Position numbers and translations under genes: made by a program. Source: Sphingobium aromaticiconvertens (GTDB taxonomy: Bacteria; Pseudomonadota; Alphaproteobacteria; Sphingomonadales; Sphingomonadaceae). From it: DNA of 64,000 bases. Location of the stretch: the NCBI RefSeq assembly GCF_037154075.1, contig NZ_JBANRJ010000001.1, positions 800,001-864,000 of the forward strand, written 5' to 3'. The notes beneath the pieces were generated by a model. The model saw only the letters and a program-made list of their open reading frames with translations. It did not search any database and was not told the DNA's origin. Of this stretch, positions 52,259-62,280 are shown in pieces (position 1 is the stretch's first letter; every line of letters begins with the position of its first letter).

Positions 52259-52342
52259 GGCGTAAAATCATCGCTCAAGCGCTCTTCCCTCACCCCTACC
52301 TGAACCTCTAGAGGGGGAGGGGAACGGGGCAGGGGAGAGCGC

Positions 52343-53797
52343 ATGGCAGGAGCGAAACAAGGCGGGGGCCGCGACCTGACGCAAGGGCCGATCGGCAACA
52401 CATTGCTGTTCTTTGCGCTGCCTACGCTCGCGTCCAACATCCTCCAGTCGCTCAATGGCTCGATCAATGCGATCTGGGTTGGGCGTTTTCTGGGCGAACA
52501 GGCGCTGGCGGCGACGGCCAACGCCAACATCATCATGTTCCTCATGTTCTCTGTTGTGTTCGGCTTCGGCATGGCCTCGACCGTGATGGTCGCGCAGGCC
52601 GTTGGCGCGCGCGACATCGACTCGGCCCGGCGCGCCTTTGGCTCTGCGGTCGGTTTTTGCTTCATCCTGTCGATGATCGTCTCGGTCGCTGGCTGGCTGG
52701 GCAGCCCGGCGTTGCTGCACATGCTGGCGACCCCACCTGAAGCGTTCGACCTTGCGCTCGTCTATCTGCGGGTGATCTTCGTCGCCATGCCCGCCTCGTT
52801 GCTCAGCGTCATGATGATGATGGGCCTGCGCGGGGCGGGCGACGCGCGCACGCCACTCATCTTCATGCTGGTCAGCGTCGGTATCGACATCATCCTGAAC
52901 CCGGTGCTGATCCTGGGCCTTGGTCCCATTCCCGCTTTCGGTATCGCCGGGTCGGCGGCGGCGACGGCAGCGGCGGGTTTCATCAGTCTGATCTCGCTCA
53001 TCTTCTACGCCTATCGCAAGGACCTGCCGCTGCGGCTGCGCGGCAGTGAGATGGCCTATCTGCGCCCCGCCGCCGCGCAGATGCGGGTGATGCTGACCAA
53101 GGGGCTGCCGATGGGCCTTCAGATGATCGTCATGTCCGCCTCCGGCCTCGTCATGATCGGCCTCGTCAACCGGGAGGGGCTGCTGGTCACGGCCGCCTAT
53201 GGCGCTTCGCAGCAATTATGGACCTATCTTCAGATGCCCGCGATGGCGATGGGCGCGGCGGTCAGCGCCATGGCGGCGCAAAATGTCGGCGCGGGCCGCT
53301 GGGACCGGGTCAGCCGCATCACCGGCTATGGCCTGGGCTATCAATGCCTGATCACCGGCACGATGATCGTCCTGCTGATCGCGTTCGACCGGGCGTTGCT
53401 GGCGCTGTTCCTGGGTGGGGACAGCAGCGCGATAGAGGTCGCGCGGCACATGCAACTGCTCGCTAGCTGGAGCTTCCTCTTCTTCGGCTGCACGATGATC
53501 TTCTTCGGCGTAATGCGGGCCAATGGCGTGGTGATCGCGCCGTTGATGGTTCTGATCTTCACGCTCTTTGGCGTGCGACTCGCCTTCTACCACCTTGGCT
53601 ACCCGTCGCTGGGCGCGGACGCGTTGTGGCTCAGTTTCCCGGTCGGGTCGGGCGTGTCCTTCACGCTTGCGGCGTTGCTCTATCTTCAGGGCGGCTGGCG
53701 CAAGGCTAAGTTGGTTGTCCCCCCCAGCGAGGAAGAGTGCCGGGAATCGATGAGCGCAGAGTCGGAACCTGCCGGACGGATCGTTCCTGCTGGCTGA
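52343..53797 (+). CDS. MATE-family efflux transporter
   Basis: 484 residues, twelve helices in two related halves. The N-terminus GPIGNTLLFFALPTLASNIL and SLNGSINAIWVGRFLGEQAL are characteristic of MatE domain one; the second begins KGLPMGLQMIVMSASGLVMI. It would export drugs or metabolites using Na+ or H+. The acidic residue usual in helix 1 is not evident, so coupling ion is uncertain. It begins 84 bases after valS and is convergent with the HerA-like gene (5 bases apart). Confidence 0.9.
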   Translation: MAGAKQGGGRDLTQGPIGNTLLFFALPTLASNILQSLNGSINAIWVGRFLGEQALAATANANIIMFLMFSVVFGFGMASTVMVAQAVGARDIDSARRAFGSAVGFCFILSMIVSVAGWLGSPALLHMLATPPEAFDLALVYLRVIFVAMPASLLSVMMMMGLRGAGDARTPLIFMLVSVGIDIILNPVLILGLGPIPAFGIAGSAAATAAAGFISLISLIFYAYRKDLPLRLRGSEMAYLRPAAAQMRVMLTKGLPMGLQMIVMSASGLVMIGLVNREGLLVTAAYGASQQLWTYLQMPAMAMGAAVSAMAAQNVGAGRWDRVSRITGYGLGYQCLITGTMIVLLIAFDRALLALFLGGDSSAIEVARHMQLLASWSFLFFGCTMIFFGVMRANGVVIAPLMVLIFTLFGVRLAFYHLGYPSLGADALWLSFPVGSGVSFTLAALLYLQGGWRKAKLVVPPSEEECRESMSAESEPAGRIVPAG

Positions 53798-53802
53798 CGC
53801 TA

Positions 53803-55461
53803 TCAGCGCCCCTGATTGCGCCAGCGGGTGATGGTGCGCTCCAATATGTCATGCTCGCCGCCGGCTTCCCGCCACAGCTCGGTAAAGCTGGGATCGCCCG
53901 ATGCGGGCCGCCGCTCTTCCTCCAGATTGTCCAGGGAGACGCGGATCGGTATGGCCACACCTTCGCCGCAGATGATCGCCTCCCGGTTGCGCAGGGCCGG
54001 AATGGAATCAAGGAAGCCGCGCGCGCCTTCGGGCATCGCCGCCTTCACGAACGCCTGATCGCGATCATTGTTGAGGCGCATGGAGATGATGGTGCCGCAC
54101 TGCGACAAGACACCCTCGGCCAGATCGGAGGGGCGCTGGGTGATGAGGCCGAGGGAAATGCCGTATTTTCGGCCTTCCTTGGCGATCCGCTCCAATATCT
54201 TGCGGACGGCCTGACCTGATCCGGTCGTGCTGCTGGGGATATAGCGATGGGCTTCCTCGCAGACGAGCAGGATCGGCCGCTGCGGTTCGTTGCGCGCCCA
54301 GATCGCATAGTCGAACACCAGCCGCGACAAGACCGACACCACGGTAGCGGTGATGTCCGAGGGCATGGCCGACACGTCGATGATGGAGATCGGCTTGCCA
54401 TCCGATGGCAGGCGAAAAATCTTGGCGAGGAAGGCATGCATCGAATCCGCGACCAACATACCGGAGAACATGAAGGAATAACGGGGGTCGGCCTTGATCT
54501 CGTCGATCTTGGTCTTCAGGCGCATATAGGGCAGCGATCCCGTGCCCTTTTCTAGTCTTCCCATCTCGTTTTGCAGGGTGGTGGTCAGGTCCGACAGCAG
54601 ATAGGGGATCGGCGAATCCACCGTCAGCCGGCCGATGCTCTCGGCCAGCCGGTTCTTTGACCGCGCGGCCAGCAGACATTTGGCCAATATATCGCGATCG
54701 ACCGTCCGATCGGCCCCTTCGGAGGTCACGAACACTTCGCAATGCTCGTCCAGGTTCATCAACCAGTAGGGCAGCGCCAGATTGTTGACGTCGTAGATCG
54801 CGCCATTTTTCGAAAAGGCCGCGCCATATTCGCCATGTGGGTCGATCATCACGATATGCCCCTGCGGCGACAGGTCGCAGATGCGGTGGAGGATCAGGGC
54901 GGCGCTGGTCGATTTGCCGGTGCCGGTCGATCCCAGCAGCGCGAAATGCTTGCCCAGCATCGAATCGACATAGAGCGCGGCGCGCGTGTCCCTGGTCGGG
55001 TAGACAGTGCCGATCTGGACGTGCGGCCGGTTGTCTGCGGCGTAGATTTCTCGCATATCCTGGCTGGACACGGGATGAATTTCAGCGCTCGGCGCGGGAT
55101 AGCGGGTGACGCCCCGGCGGAATTTGTGAATGCGCCCGGTCAGCGGTTCTTCCTCGCCTTCGCCCAGAAAATCGACATCGGCGATGATGCTGCTCATGTC
55201 CTCGCGATCCAGCGCCATGCTGCGTATCGATGCGACCAACCAACTGTGCCCGATCCGCATCTTTACCTGCGAACCGACCTGACCTGCCATCGCGATGCAA
55301 TTGTCCGTGTCCAGGCTCAATGTTTTCTGGCGCGCTGCGTCGATGATGACCTGCGAACTTGACCCGGCAATCTGGAGTACCATTCCCAGCGGGACGCCCA
55401 GATCGGCACGCGCTATTGTCCTCGCGCCCGAAAATTCCGAAGCCCCCGGCATATGAGTCAT
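53803..55461 (-). CDS. HerA-like ATPase/helicase (DUF87, HAS-barrel)
   Basis: 552 residues from ATG 55461 with AGAAGG upstream. An N-terminal HAS-barrel (about residues 20-120) is followed by the ATPase: Walker A LLGSTGTGKSTSAA (about 178-191), Walker B PILLVCEEAHRYI (about 395) and sensor region ISLGLITQRPSDLAEGVLSQ with an arginine-finger-like RLNNDRD. Archaeal HerA works with NurA in DNA end resection; bacterial copies have varied partners, some in defence. No nuclease gene is adjacent here. Physiological role undetermined. Confidence 0.9.
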   Translation of the reverse strand: MTHMPGASEFSGARTIARADLGVPLGMVLQIAGSSSQVIIDAARQKTLSLDTDNCIAMAGQVGSQVKMRIGHSWLVASIRSMALDREDMSSIIADVDFLGEGEEEPLTGRIHKFRRGVTRYPAPSAEIHPVSSQDMREIYAADNRPHVQIGTVYPTRDTRAALYVDSMLGKHFALLGSTGTGKSTSAALILHRICDLSPQGHIVMIDPHGEYGAAFSKNGAIYDVNNLALPYWLMNLDEHCEVFVTSEGADRTVDRDILAKCLLAARSKNRLAESIGRLTVDSPIPYLLSDLTTTLQNEMGRLEKGTGSLPYMRLKTKIDEIKADPRYSFMFSGMLVADSMHAFLAKIFRLPSDGKPISIIDVSAMPSDITATVVSVLSRLVFDYAIWARNEPQRPILLVCEEAHRYIPSSTTGSGQAVRKILERIAKEGRKYGISLGLITQRPSDLAEGVLSQCGTIISMRLNNDRDQAFVKAAMPEGARGFLDSIPALRNREAIICGEGVAIPIRVSLDNLEEERRPASGDPSFTELWREAGGEHDILERTITRWRNQGR

Positions 55462-55654
55462 AAGCCTTCTTATCCCCCTGTTGCCGCGCAAAGCGTCGGC
55501 ACATTTGCCTGCAATAAGGGGCAGGTGTAAATATTTGCCTTAAAATCCGCGGGAAACGGTTGAGCCACTGATACTAACAAGCGATGCTTGACGAAGCATG
55601 GATAGCCGATCCGTTTCGGATCGTTTCCTTTGCCATGCCTATTATTTGGGGAAC

Positions 55655-56785
55655 ATGGATCAAGTTGACGCATTGTTCCGACACGACAGCCAGGACGACA
55701 ATTTGCCTTATATCTTACCGGCCGACCCGGCCCAGCGCTCCGACGCCATATCCATTGCCCGCGTCATCTGCATCCTTGGCGTCGTTTATGTTCATGCCTG
55801 GACCGGCCGAAACGGGGTCGAACTGGAAGGGTTGCGCGGGTCGCCCCAGGAAATCTTTCGCTGGATATTGATGGAGGCGATGGGGCGCAGCGCGGTGCCG
55901 TTGCTCGGGCTGATCTCCGGCTGGCTGGTGGCAGGGTCGTCCCGTACCCGTAACTGGACCAGTCATGTGGCCCGCAAGATGCGAACCATAGCCGTACCCA
56001 TGATACTATGGAACGCGATCGGGATTGCCATCGTGTCTGGCGCTGCGCTCACTTTCTCGCTTCAGGCGCCGACGCCCCAAAGCTGGGGATGGGTGGCGCA
56101 GGAAATCTTCATCCTCTCCCGCAATCCCGACATCAATGTACAGATGCCGTTCCTGCGCGACCTGTTCCTGTGCATGCTCCTCGCCCCCCTTTTTGTGCGG
56201 CTGCCCACGGCGGCGCTGCTAATACTCGCGGTGATCGCCGGGGTCTGTCACATATTGGGTCTTGGACCACCTGTGCTGATGCGCGCCTCCATCCTGTTTT
56301 TCTTTCTGATCGGTGTCGTCGCGCAGCGCGCGGGTGTGGCAGACCGGATCGCGGCGTTGCCGTTCTGGCTCTCTGCCCTGCCTTATGCCGTGCTGATGCC
56401 GCTGCGCCTCCTGCTTGCCCTTCATGTGGGGCGGGATCCGGGCCATGATCTGGTGCAGACCGTCGATCTGATTGCGCGCGTGGCCGCCGCGCTTTTTTTC
56501 TGGCGGCTGTCCTTGTGGCTGGCGGTGCGCCCGCTTGGCAGCGCGTTGCTGCGGATAGAGCCTTACGCCTTCTTCCTCTTTTGCGCGCACCTGATCTTTA
56601 TCTGGCTGGCGGGGCCGCTGGTGGGCACGCTGACGGGGCCGTTGGGATCGCCGCTCTATCCGCTCTACCTGCTGCTCCAGCCATTATTGATCCTGATCCC
56701 GGTGATAGCGCTGGCGACCCTGCTGCGGCGGACCATGCCACCCGTCGCAACTCTATTGAGCGGCGGGCGGCTGGTGCGGGTTTAG
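55655..56785 (+). CDS. Acyltransferase-3 family membrane protein
   Basis: 376 residues from ATG 55655 with GGGGA upstream; an upstream in-frame codon at 55598 would add 19 residues. It contains about ten hydrophobic segments: [19 protein letters not shown] holds the conserved His of acyltransferase-3 in the second helix, and [13 protein letters not shown] the next. No SGNH domain. It likely moves acyl groups across the inner membrane to a glycan or lipid. It overlaps the end of the convergent oxidoreductase gene by 4 bases. Confidence 0.82.
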   Translation: MDQVDALFRHDSQDDNLPYILPADPAQRSDAISIARVICILGVVYVHAWTGRNGVELEGLRGSPQEIFRWILMEAMGRSAVPLLGLISGWLVAGSSRTRNWTSHVARKMRTIAVPMILWNAIGIAIVSGAALTFSLQAPTPQSWGWVAQEIFILSRNPDINVQMPFLRDLFLCMLLAPLFVRLPTAALLILAVIAGVCHILGLGPPVLMRASILFFFLIGVVAQRAGVADRIAALPFWLSALPYAVLMPLRLLLALHVGRDPGHDLVQTVDLIARVAAALFFWRLSLWLAVRPLGSALLRIEPYAFFLFCAHLIFIWLAGPLVGTLTGPLGSPLYPLYLLLQPLLILIPVIALATLLRRTMPPVATLLSGGRLVRV

Positions 56786-57786
56786 GCCGTTTCGCGTACC
56801 CGGATCGCCTGTGCCGCCGCCATGGCGATGGCAAAGCTGCGTTTGCGGGCCTCGATGTCGTAGATCGCACTGGTGACGATGATCTCATCCACTTGCGTCC
56901 GCGCGATAAAGGCCGTCAGATCCCGTTCGACATCGGCCTGGGTGCCAATGCTCGACACACTCAGAACGTCGCTCAACATATGCAGCGCCTGCGGCGGCAG
57001 CGTATCGAGATAATTTTCGACCGGCGGCGGGAAGCGACCCGGCGCGCCCGTCCGCAATCGGACGAAACTCTGCTGCATGGATGTCGCCAGAAGGGCCGCC
57101 TCCTGACGGTTATCTGCGGCGAAGATATTATAGCCCGCCATCGCATAGGGTTCCCGCAATTGGGCGGAAGGGCGGAAATCGCGGCGGTAGATTTCCAACG
57201 CCTCGTCCAGCGCGGCGGGCGCAAAGTGGGAGGCAAAGGCGTAGGGCAGTCCCAGCGCGGCGGCAAGTTGCGCGCCATACAGGCTGGAGCCGAGTATCCA
57301 CAATGGCACATCCTCGCCCGCGCCCGGCGTGGCGGTGAAGCCCAGCCGTTCGTCACCCGCGAAGAAGGCCTGCAATTCCATCACGTCGCGCGGAAACTGG
57401 TCGGCCCCCCCGGCCAGATTGCGCCGCATCGCCTGCGCGACCCGCTGGTCCGATCCGGGCGCACGGCCCAGTCCCAGGTCCACACGGCCAGGAAACAGCG
57501 CGGCCAGCGTCCCGAATTGTTCTGCGATGGCCAGCGGCGCATGGTTGGGCAGCATGATGCCGCCCGCACCAATGCGGATGCGGCTGGTCGCGTGGCCGAC
57601 ATGGGCCAGCACCACCGATGTCGCGGCGGACGCTATGCCCGGCATCCCATGATGCTCGGCGGTCCAGTAGCGTTGATAGCCCAGTTGCTCGACATGGCGC
57701 GCCAGATCGGCGGCGTGGGAGAGGGCGGTGGAAACGTCGCTGCCCTCAAGGACAGGAACGAGGTCTAGGACGGATAGCATGGTCAT
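56782..57786 (-). CDS. Luciferase-like (LLM class) flavin-dependent oxidoreductase
   Basis: 334 residues. It starts [20 protein letters not shown] and has [20 protein letters not shown] (about residues 40-60) and [24 protein letters not shown], marks of the alkanal-monooxygenase-like group 1, the type of YhbW. It ends with a short beta-strand [14 protein letters not shown]. It probably binds FMN or F420; in Proteobacteria FMN is more likely. Substrate unknown. The stop overlaps that of the convergent acyltransferase gene. Confidence 0.9.
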   Translation of the reverse strand: MTMLSVLDLVPVLEGSDVSTALSHAADLARHVEQLGYQRYWTAEHHGMPGIASAATSVVLAHVGHATSRIRIGAGGIMLPNHAPLAIAEQFGTLAALFPGRVDLGLGRAPGSDQRVAQAMRRNLAGGADQFPRDVMELQAFFAGDERLGFTATPGAGEDVPLWILGSSLYGAQLAAALGLPYAFASHFAPAALDEALEIYRRDFRPSAQLREPYAMAGYNIFAADNRQEAALLATSMQQSFVRLRTGAPGRFPPPVENYLDTLPPQALHMLSDVLSVSSIGTQADVERDLTAFIARTQVDEIIVTSAIYDIEARKRSFAIAMAAAQAIRVRETA

Positions 57787-57884
57787 GCGCCCGAATATGG
57801 GTGTATGATCCGTTTTATTCCACTACTAAATTTGCAGCGCAAAGCAGGCTGGCGTCGGCCCGCTCGACCAAAACCCTCAGGGCG

Positions 57885-58331
57885 TCAGCCTGCCCGGCCA
57901 AAACCCTGCACGCGCGGTTCGACCCGGCGGCCAAAGGCGACGGGGCGGCGGACCGCCAAGGGGCTGGCATCGCGATCGAGTAACGCCATCGTCTCGGTAA
58001 AGCAGGGGCGCAGGCCCACCACGATCTCGATCAGTTCCTCCGGGTTTTCGTGAAACTCCACGCAGCGGCGGGCGACCATCTCGATATCTTCGGCCATGCT
58101 GCTCAGGCGATAGCTGCCGAACTGGGCGGATTCGCCCTTCAATGTATGCGCAGGAAGGACCAGCGACGCAGCGTCGCGAGCGCGAAATGCCGTCTCGATA
58201 GCGGTGATCGACTTGTCGCCATCCTCACGAAAATAGCCCAGGATACGCAGGAAACCCGCGCCCAGCTCGGCCTTCATCCGATTAAAATCGGACCAGTTGA
58301 CCAATTCGGTCTCATGATAGGACAACTGCAC
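57885..58331 (-). CDS. Histidine phosphotransfer (Hpt) domain protein
   Basis: 148 residues. A four-helix Hpt domain with the phospho-accepting His in AHTLKGESAQFG (about residues 61-72), preceded by a helix with ILGYFREDGDKSITAIE. It would carry phosphate between a hybrid kinase and a response regulator; none is adjacent. The last 30 residues are basic and probably disordered. The 3' end overlaps one arm of an 8-bp inverted repeat (57844-57851 / 57886-57893). Confidence 0.85.
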   Translation of the reverse strand: MQLSYHETELVNWSDFNRMKAELGAGFLRILGYFREDGDKSITAIETAFRARDAASLVLPAHTLKGESAQFGSYRLSSMAEDIEMVARRCVEFHENPEELIEIVVGLRPCFTETMALLDRDASPLAVRRPVAFGRRVEPRVQGFGRAG

Positions 58332-58416
58332 ACTCCCCGCCTAGATAACAGGACGCTACGCGGTCAGCCGTAAACAGGGGGTTAAAGCGTGACGGATTGA
58401 AGTCATTACGGAAGGA

Positions 58417-58659
58417 TTATTGTTGGCAGCTTAGCTGGAATGTCGCTTCGCCGAAGACCGCGAAGGTCCAGCCATGCTGGATCGCCAGCGCGCGCAATTC
58501 CGTTTCCGCGATCGGATCGTCCGCTCGGATCATGATCCGCGCCGCTTCGCGCATTGCCCGCGCGGCACGCAGGGCAGGCCAGGGGCATTTCATGCCCCGC
58601 GCGTCGATCTCGATTGCGACCCCCGCCATTGATCCGCCCGATACCGACAGGTCCGTCAT
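58417..58659 (-). CDS. TusA-family sulfurtransferase-like protein
   Basis: 80 residues. The family motif IDARGMKCPWPALRAARAM (about residues 18-36) includes the Cys-Pro-x-Pro site (CPWP). TusA proteins carry persulfide sulfur for tRNA thiolation or other sulfur trafficking. It ends with a second Cys (LSCQQ). It starts 4 bases after the der stop on the same strand, so it may be co-transcribed with der. Confidence 0.85.
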   Translation of the reverse strand: MTDLSVSGGSMAGVAIEIDARGMKCPWPALRAARAMREAARIMIRADDPIAETELRALAIQHGWTFAVFGEATFQLSCQQ

Positions 58660-58663
58660 CGGA

Positions 58664-60028
58664 TCACTTGTTATCGAAGGGGTTTTTCGCGCTCCGCAGC
58701 GTCAGCCGAACCGGCACCGCGCCAAAGCCCAGTTCCTTGCGGATACCGTTCACCAGATAGCGGCGATAGCTTTCGGGCAGGTCGTCCAGCCGGGTGCCGA
58801 ACAGGATGAAGCCGGGTGGCCGGGTCTTGGCCTGGGTGATGTAGCGCAGCTTGATCCGCTTGCCGCCGGGGGCGGGCGGGGGATTGGCCTCCAGCGCGCT
58901 CTCGAACCAACGGTTCAATACGCCCGTCGACACGCGCATCGACCAGGCGGAGCGCGTCTCGAACGCTACCTTGATGAGGTCGTCCAGCCCCTTGCCGGTG
59001 GTGGCTGACACGGTCATGATCGGCACGCCGCGTATCTGCGCCAGTCCGTCGAACAGCGCCTGTTTGATCCCCTGATACAGTGCCGAACCATGTTCGACCG
59101 TATCCCATTTGTTGAGCGCGATGACGAGGGCGCGACCCTCCTCCAGCACCCGGTCGGCGATACGCAGATCCTGCGCCTCCAGCCCGCGGGTGGCGTCGAG
59201 CAGCAACACGACCACCTCGGCGAAGTTGACCGCGTTCATGCCATCGGTGACGGCCAGCTTCTCCAGCTTGTCCTGCACCTTGGCGCGTTTGCGCATTCCT
59301 GCCGTATCGATCAGGCGGACGGGACGATCCAGCCCTTCCTCATTGGTCCACATCCAGTCGACGGCGATGCTGTCGCGGGTGATGCCCGCTTCCGGTCCGG
59401 TCAGCAGGCGATTCTCACCCAGCAGGCGGTTGATCAGCGTCGACTTGCCGGCATTGGGCCGCCCGACGATGGCAAGTTTCAGCGGCGCGCTTTCGTCGTC
59501 CTCGTAAAATTCCTTTTCATGCTCGAACTCTTCGCGCTCCAGATGGGGGAGCAGCGCCTGGAACAGATCGGCCATGCCCTGACCATGTTCGGCGGAAAAG
59601 GGGATGGGTTCGCCCAGGCCCAGGCTGAAACTTTCCATGACGCCATCATCGCCCGCCTTGCCCTCGGCCTTGTTGGCGACCAGCACGACCGGCGCATCGT
59701 TGGCGCGCAGCCAGCGGGCGATCTCTTCGTCCAGCGGGGTGATGCCCGCGCGGGCGTCGATCATGAACAGGGCGACGTCGCAATTCTCGACGGCCGCTTC
59801 CGTCTGCATCCGCATGCGGCCGGGCAGGGACTGCGCGTCCTCATCCTCATAGCCTGCGGTATCGACGATCGTGAAATCAAGGCCCAGCAGATGCGCCTCA
59901 CCCTCCCGCCGGTCGCGGGTGACGCCGGGCTGATCGTCGACCAGCGCCAGTCGCTTGCCGACCAGGCGGTTGAAAAGGGTGGACTTGCCCACATTGGGCC
60001 GCCCGACAATGGCAACGGTGGGCAGCAT
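58664..60028 (-). CDS. der: Ribosome biogenesis GTPase Der (EngA)
   Basis: 454 residues. Two GTPase domains in tandem, each with a P-loop: GRPNVGKST at about residues 8-16 and GRPNAGKST at about 190-198. NKAE (first) and NKWD (second) are G4 motifs, with DTAGYEDED and DTAGMRKRAK as switch regions. A C-terminal KH-like domain ends near YRRYLVNGIRKELGF. It helps assemble the 50S subunit. Order with bamB and the yfgM-like gene is conserved in Proteobacteria. Confidence 0.97.
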   Translation of the reverse strand: MLPTVAIVGRPNVGKSTLFNRLVGKRLALVDDQPGVTRDRREGEAHLLGLDFTIVDTAGYEDEDAQSLPGRMRMQTEAAVENCDVALFMIDARAGITPLDEEIARWLRANDAPVVLVANKAEGKAGDDGVMESFSLGLGEPIPFSAEHGQGMADLFQALLPHLEREEFEHEKEFYEDDESAPLKLAIVGRPNAGKSTLINRLLGENRLLTGPEAGITRDSIAVDWMWTNEEGLDRPVRLIDTAGMRKRAKVQDKLEKLAVTDGMNAVNFAEVVVLLLDATRGLEAQDLRIADRVLEEGRALVIALNKWDTVEHGSALYQGIKQALFDGLAQIRGVPIMTVSATTGKGLDDLIKVAFETRSAWSMRVSTGVLNRWFESALEANPPPAPGGKRIKLRYITQAKTRPPGFILFGTRLDDLPESYRRYLVNGIRKELGFGAVPVRLTLRSAKNPFDNK

Positions 60029-60058
60029 GGTGTGGCCCGTATCCTTCTATAAACAACT

Positions 60059-60155
60059 AGCCTCTGTTCCGGTTTGACGAACCGGAACAGAGGCTGGATT
60101 CTCTTGTTCGCACCGATTTTCGAATCGCCGGATGAAGCCATCCGACGGAAAATCG
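60059..60155. promoter_or_regulatory. Two strong stem-loops between bamB and der
   Basis: The first is a 16-bp perfect inverted repeat with a 5-base loop (60059-60095; centre TGACG), built on CCTCTGTTCCGGTT. The second is nested: CGATTTTC (60114-60121) with GAAAATCG (60148-60155) around CGGATG / CATCCG (60129-60134, 60139-60144). Neither is followed by T residues on the minus strand, so read-through into der with mRNA processing is plausible. They fill almost the whole 130-base gap. Confidence 0.6.
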
Positions 60156-60158
60156 CTT

Positions 60159-61508
60159 TTAGCGCAGCGCCGTCAGCTTACCGTCATCGGCCAGCAGATA
60201 CAGTATGTTGTTGGCGACCACGGGTGACAGCGACATCGACTTGTTCATGTCCACCTTCGCCTGCATGGTGCCGGTCGCCGGGTCCACATATTCGAGTTCA
60301 CCCCGCGTCGATACCACGATCAGGCGTCCGCCCGCCAGTACCGGCCCGGTCCAGCGGACCGCGTCCTTCTTTTTCTTCGCGCTCTTCCAGCGGCCAAGGT
60401 CGCTGATCCAGCGAATCTTGCCGGTGGCGCGTGCGACGCACAGCAGCTTGGCCTCGCTGGTGACGACGAACACCCACTCGCCCGCCACCCAGGGGGTGGA
60501 GATGCCCGCGATGTTGATTTCCCAAAGGCGCTGGCCGCTCACCAGTTCGTAGGAAGCCATGCGGCCACCCTGACCGATGGCGAAGACCCGGCCCCGGTCG
60601 ATCACCGGATCGGCGTCGATGTCGGTCAGCGATGCGACGGCAGTGGAGATGCTCGTGCGCGACAAGGCATCGCCCCACAGCGTCCGGCCATTTTCGTAGC
60701 GATAGGCGTTGAGTTCGCCCGAGCTATAGCCCGCGATTACCGTGCCCTGTGCCGCCGCCGGGGCGGCCACGCCGAACACGCCGGTGGTCTGGAGCGTGCC
60801 GCTGTCGGTCCACTGAACCGCGCCGTCCACCTGCGACAGGGCAAAAATCTGGTTGTCCTGGCTCATCACATAGATATGGCCATTGGCGATTGTCGGCGCG
60901 CCACGCAGCGGGCCGCCGGGACGCTTTTTCCACACGATCGACCCGTCCGCCACATTGAGCGATGCGACGTCGCCAATGCCGGTGCTGGCGAACAACTTGT
61001 CGCCCAACACGCTGACGCCGCCGCCGAACAGCGCGCGGCCATTGCCCTCGGCGGGCAGGGGCGTCTGCCACAGCTTCGCGCCGCTGGCTGCGTCGAAGGC
61101 ATTGATCTTTGCATCCGCGTCGATGACGAACAGCTTGCCGCCCGATATGACCGGGGATGCGGCCAGCCGCGCCTGCGGCTTGCTGCCCGCGATCCCGGCG
61201 CTCCACACCTGCGCGGGCGAAGCGCCCAGCGCGGGATGGCCCATCGCCTTGGACGGATCACCGCCCGGTTGCGACCATTCCTCATTGGCGAGCGGTTCTG
61301 GCAGCGTCACCGGCACATCGGCAATCGCCGGATCGACCTCTACGCCCTGTTCATTCGACAGGATGGAGACGCGCTTGCCCACGACCGGGGTCTTGGGTCC
61401 GCCCTTCTTGCCACCGACGATGCCACAGCCCGACAGCAGCCCGATGATCGCGGCGGCCGTCACGGCGCGGCGCAGGGCCACGGATGTTGTCATTCTCTGC
61501 ATCGCCAC
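60159..61508 (-). CDS. bamB: Outer-membrane assembly lipoprotein BamB-like (PQQ beta-propeller)
   Basis: 449 residues. Lipobox LLSGC (about residue 28) after a hydrophobic segment. Eight PQQ-like beta-propeller repeats follow, with GKLFVIDADAKINAFDAASG, LFASTGIGDVASLNVADGSIV and GHIYVMSQDNQIFALSQVDG as examples of the LYALD-x-x-TG pattern. BamB is part of the BAM complex that inserts outer-membrane barrels. Six bases separate it from the YfgM-like gene before it, and der follows. An ATG at 61493 is an alternative start. Confidence 0.9.
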   Translation of the reverse strand: MAMQRMTTSVALRRAVTAAAIIGLLSGCGIVGGKKGGPKTPVVGKRVSILSNEQGVEVDPAIADVPVTLPEPLANEEWSQPGGDPSKAMGHPALGASPAQVWSAGIAGSKPQARLAASPVISGGKLFVIDADAKINAFDAASGAKLWQTPLPAEGNGRALFGGGVSVLGDKLFASTGIGDVASLNVADGSIVWKKRPGGPLRGAPTIANGHIYVMSQDNQIFALSQVDGAVQWTDSGTLQTTGVFGVAAPAAAQGTVIAGYSSGELNAYRYENGRTLWGDALSRTSISTAVASLTDIDADPVIDRGRVFAIGQGGRMASYELVSGQRLWEINIAGISTPWVAGEWVFVVTSEAKLLCVARATGKIRWISDLGRWKSAKKKKDAVRWTGPVLAGGRLIVVSTRGELEYVDPATGTMQAKVDMNKSMSLSPVVANNILYLLADDGKLTALR

Positions 61509-61514
61509 TCGCTC

Positions 61515-62213
61515 TTATCCCTCAGTCGGTTCGACGGGTACTTCCACCGCATCGATCCCCAATAGTCCTGCCATCTGTCGCGCGCGTGAACGGATCGACG
61601 GGGGCGCATTGTCATCCTTGGCGATCGCCGCGAAGATCGGGCCGGCCAGGTCTGGCTTGCGCAACTTCATATAGGCGATTGCCGTCATCTCCCCGGCGCT
61701 GCCGAACCAGGGCGCACCCTCGATCGCTAGCGGTTTCAGCCGGTCGACGATCTGTTGCGGCGCTAGGGTGTCGAACTCCAGCGCGGACTGGCGAATGAGC
61801 GCCAGATCGCGATAGGGCTGGTCGAGCTTGGTATCGGCGGCCATCGCCTTGTAGGCGGCGATTGCCCCCTTGGTGTCGCCCTTGCGTGCGGCGGTCCCGG
61901 CCTTCACCAGTTGCGCCGACGCGGCAAAGCCCGGTTGGCTCGTCTGCGTCAAGGCGTCCAGCGCCTTGGCGTCGGGCGTGCCGCCACCGTTCGCACCGTC
62001 CAGCACCTTGGCGAATTGTTCGGACACGGCATCGGACTGTTGCTTGCTGTAGTGCTGCCAGTAAAGCCAGGCGCCGAACAGCGCGAGGCCAACAATCACC
62101 GCGCCAAAGACCCAGCGGCCATAGCGCTCCCAGAAGGTCGCAAGCTGGTCCTGACGGACAGCGTCATCGACTTCGCGCATGAAGGCTTCGCTATTTTGCG
62201 GCGTCAGGGCCAC
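61515..62213 (-). CDS. YfgM-like tetratricopeptide membrane protein
   Basis: 232 residues from GTG 62213 with GGAGAA upstream, giving the usual ALTPQNSEAFMREVDDAV beginning; a TTG further upstream is less likely. One membrane helix, RWVFGAVIVGLALFGAWLYW (about residues 33-52), is followed by an Ala-rich TPR-like periplasmic domain. E. coli YfgM works with PpiD near the Sec translocon. Gene order yfgM-bamB-der supports the call. Confidence 0.88.
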   Translation of the reverse strand: MALTPQNSEAFMREVDDAVRQDQLATFWERYGRWVFGAVIVGLALFGAWLYWQHYSKQQSDAVSEQFAKVLDGANGGGTPDAKALDALTQTSQPGFAASAQLVKAGTAARKGDTKGAIAAYKAMAADTKLDQPYRDLALIRQSALEFDTLAPQQIVDRLKPLAIEGAPWFGSAGEMTAIAYMKLRKPDLAGPIFAAIAKDDNAPPSIRSRARQMAGLLGIDAVEVPVEPTEG

Positions 62214-62280
62214 GACATTCTCCAGACACAATCAGGGCAATCAGGCGCGACCATTAGGGCGCGCGGGGGCCATAGGCAAA

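Noticed and set aside
52259..52342. GC-rich gap after valS as a terminator
   Set aside because: Contains only a short CCTCTAGAGG palindrome and G-rich runs with no T-run.
57844..57893. 8-bp inverted repeat GCAGGCTG / CAGCCTGC as a terminator of the Hpt gene
   Set aside because: Loop of 34 bases, no T-run, and one arm lies inside the coding region.
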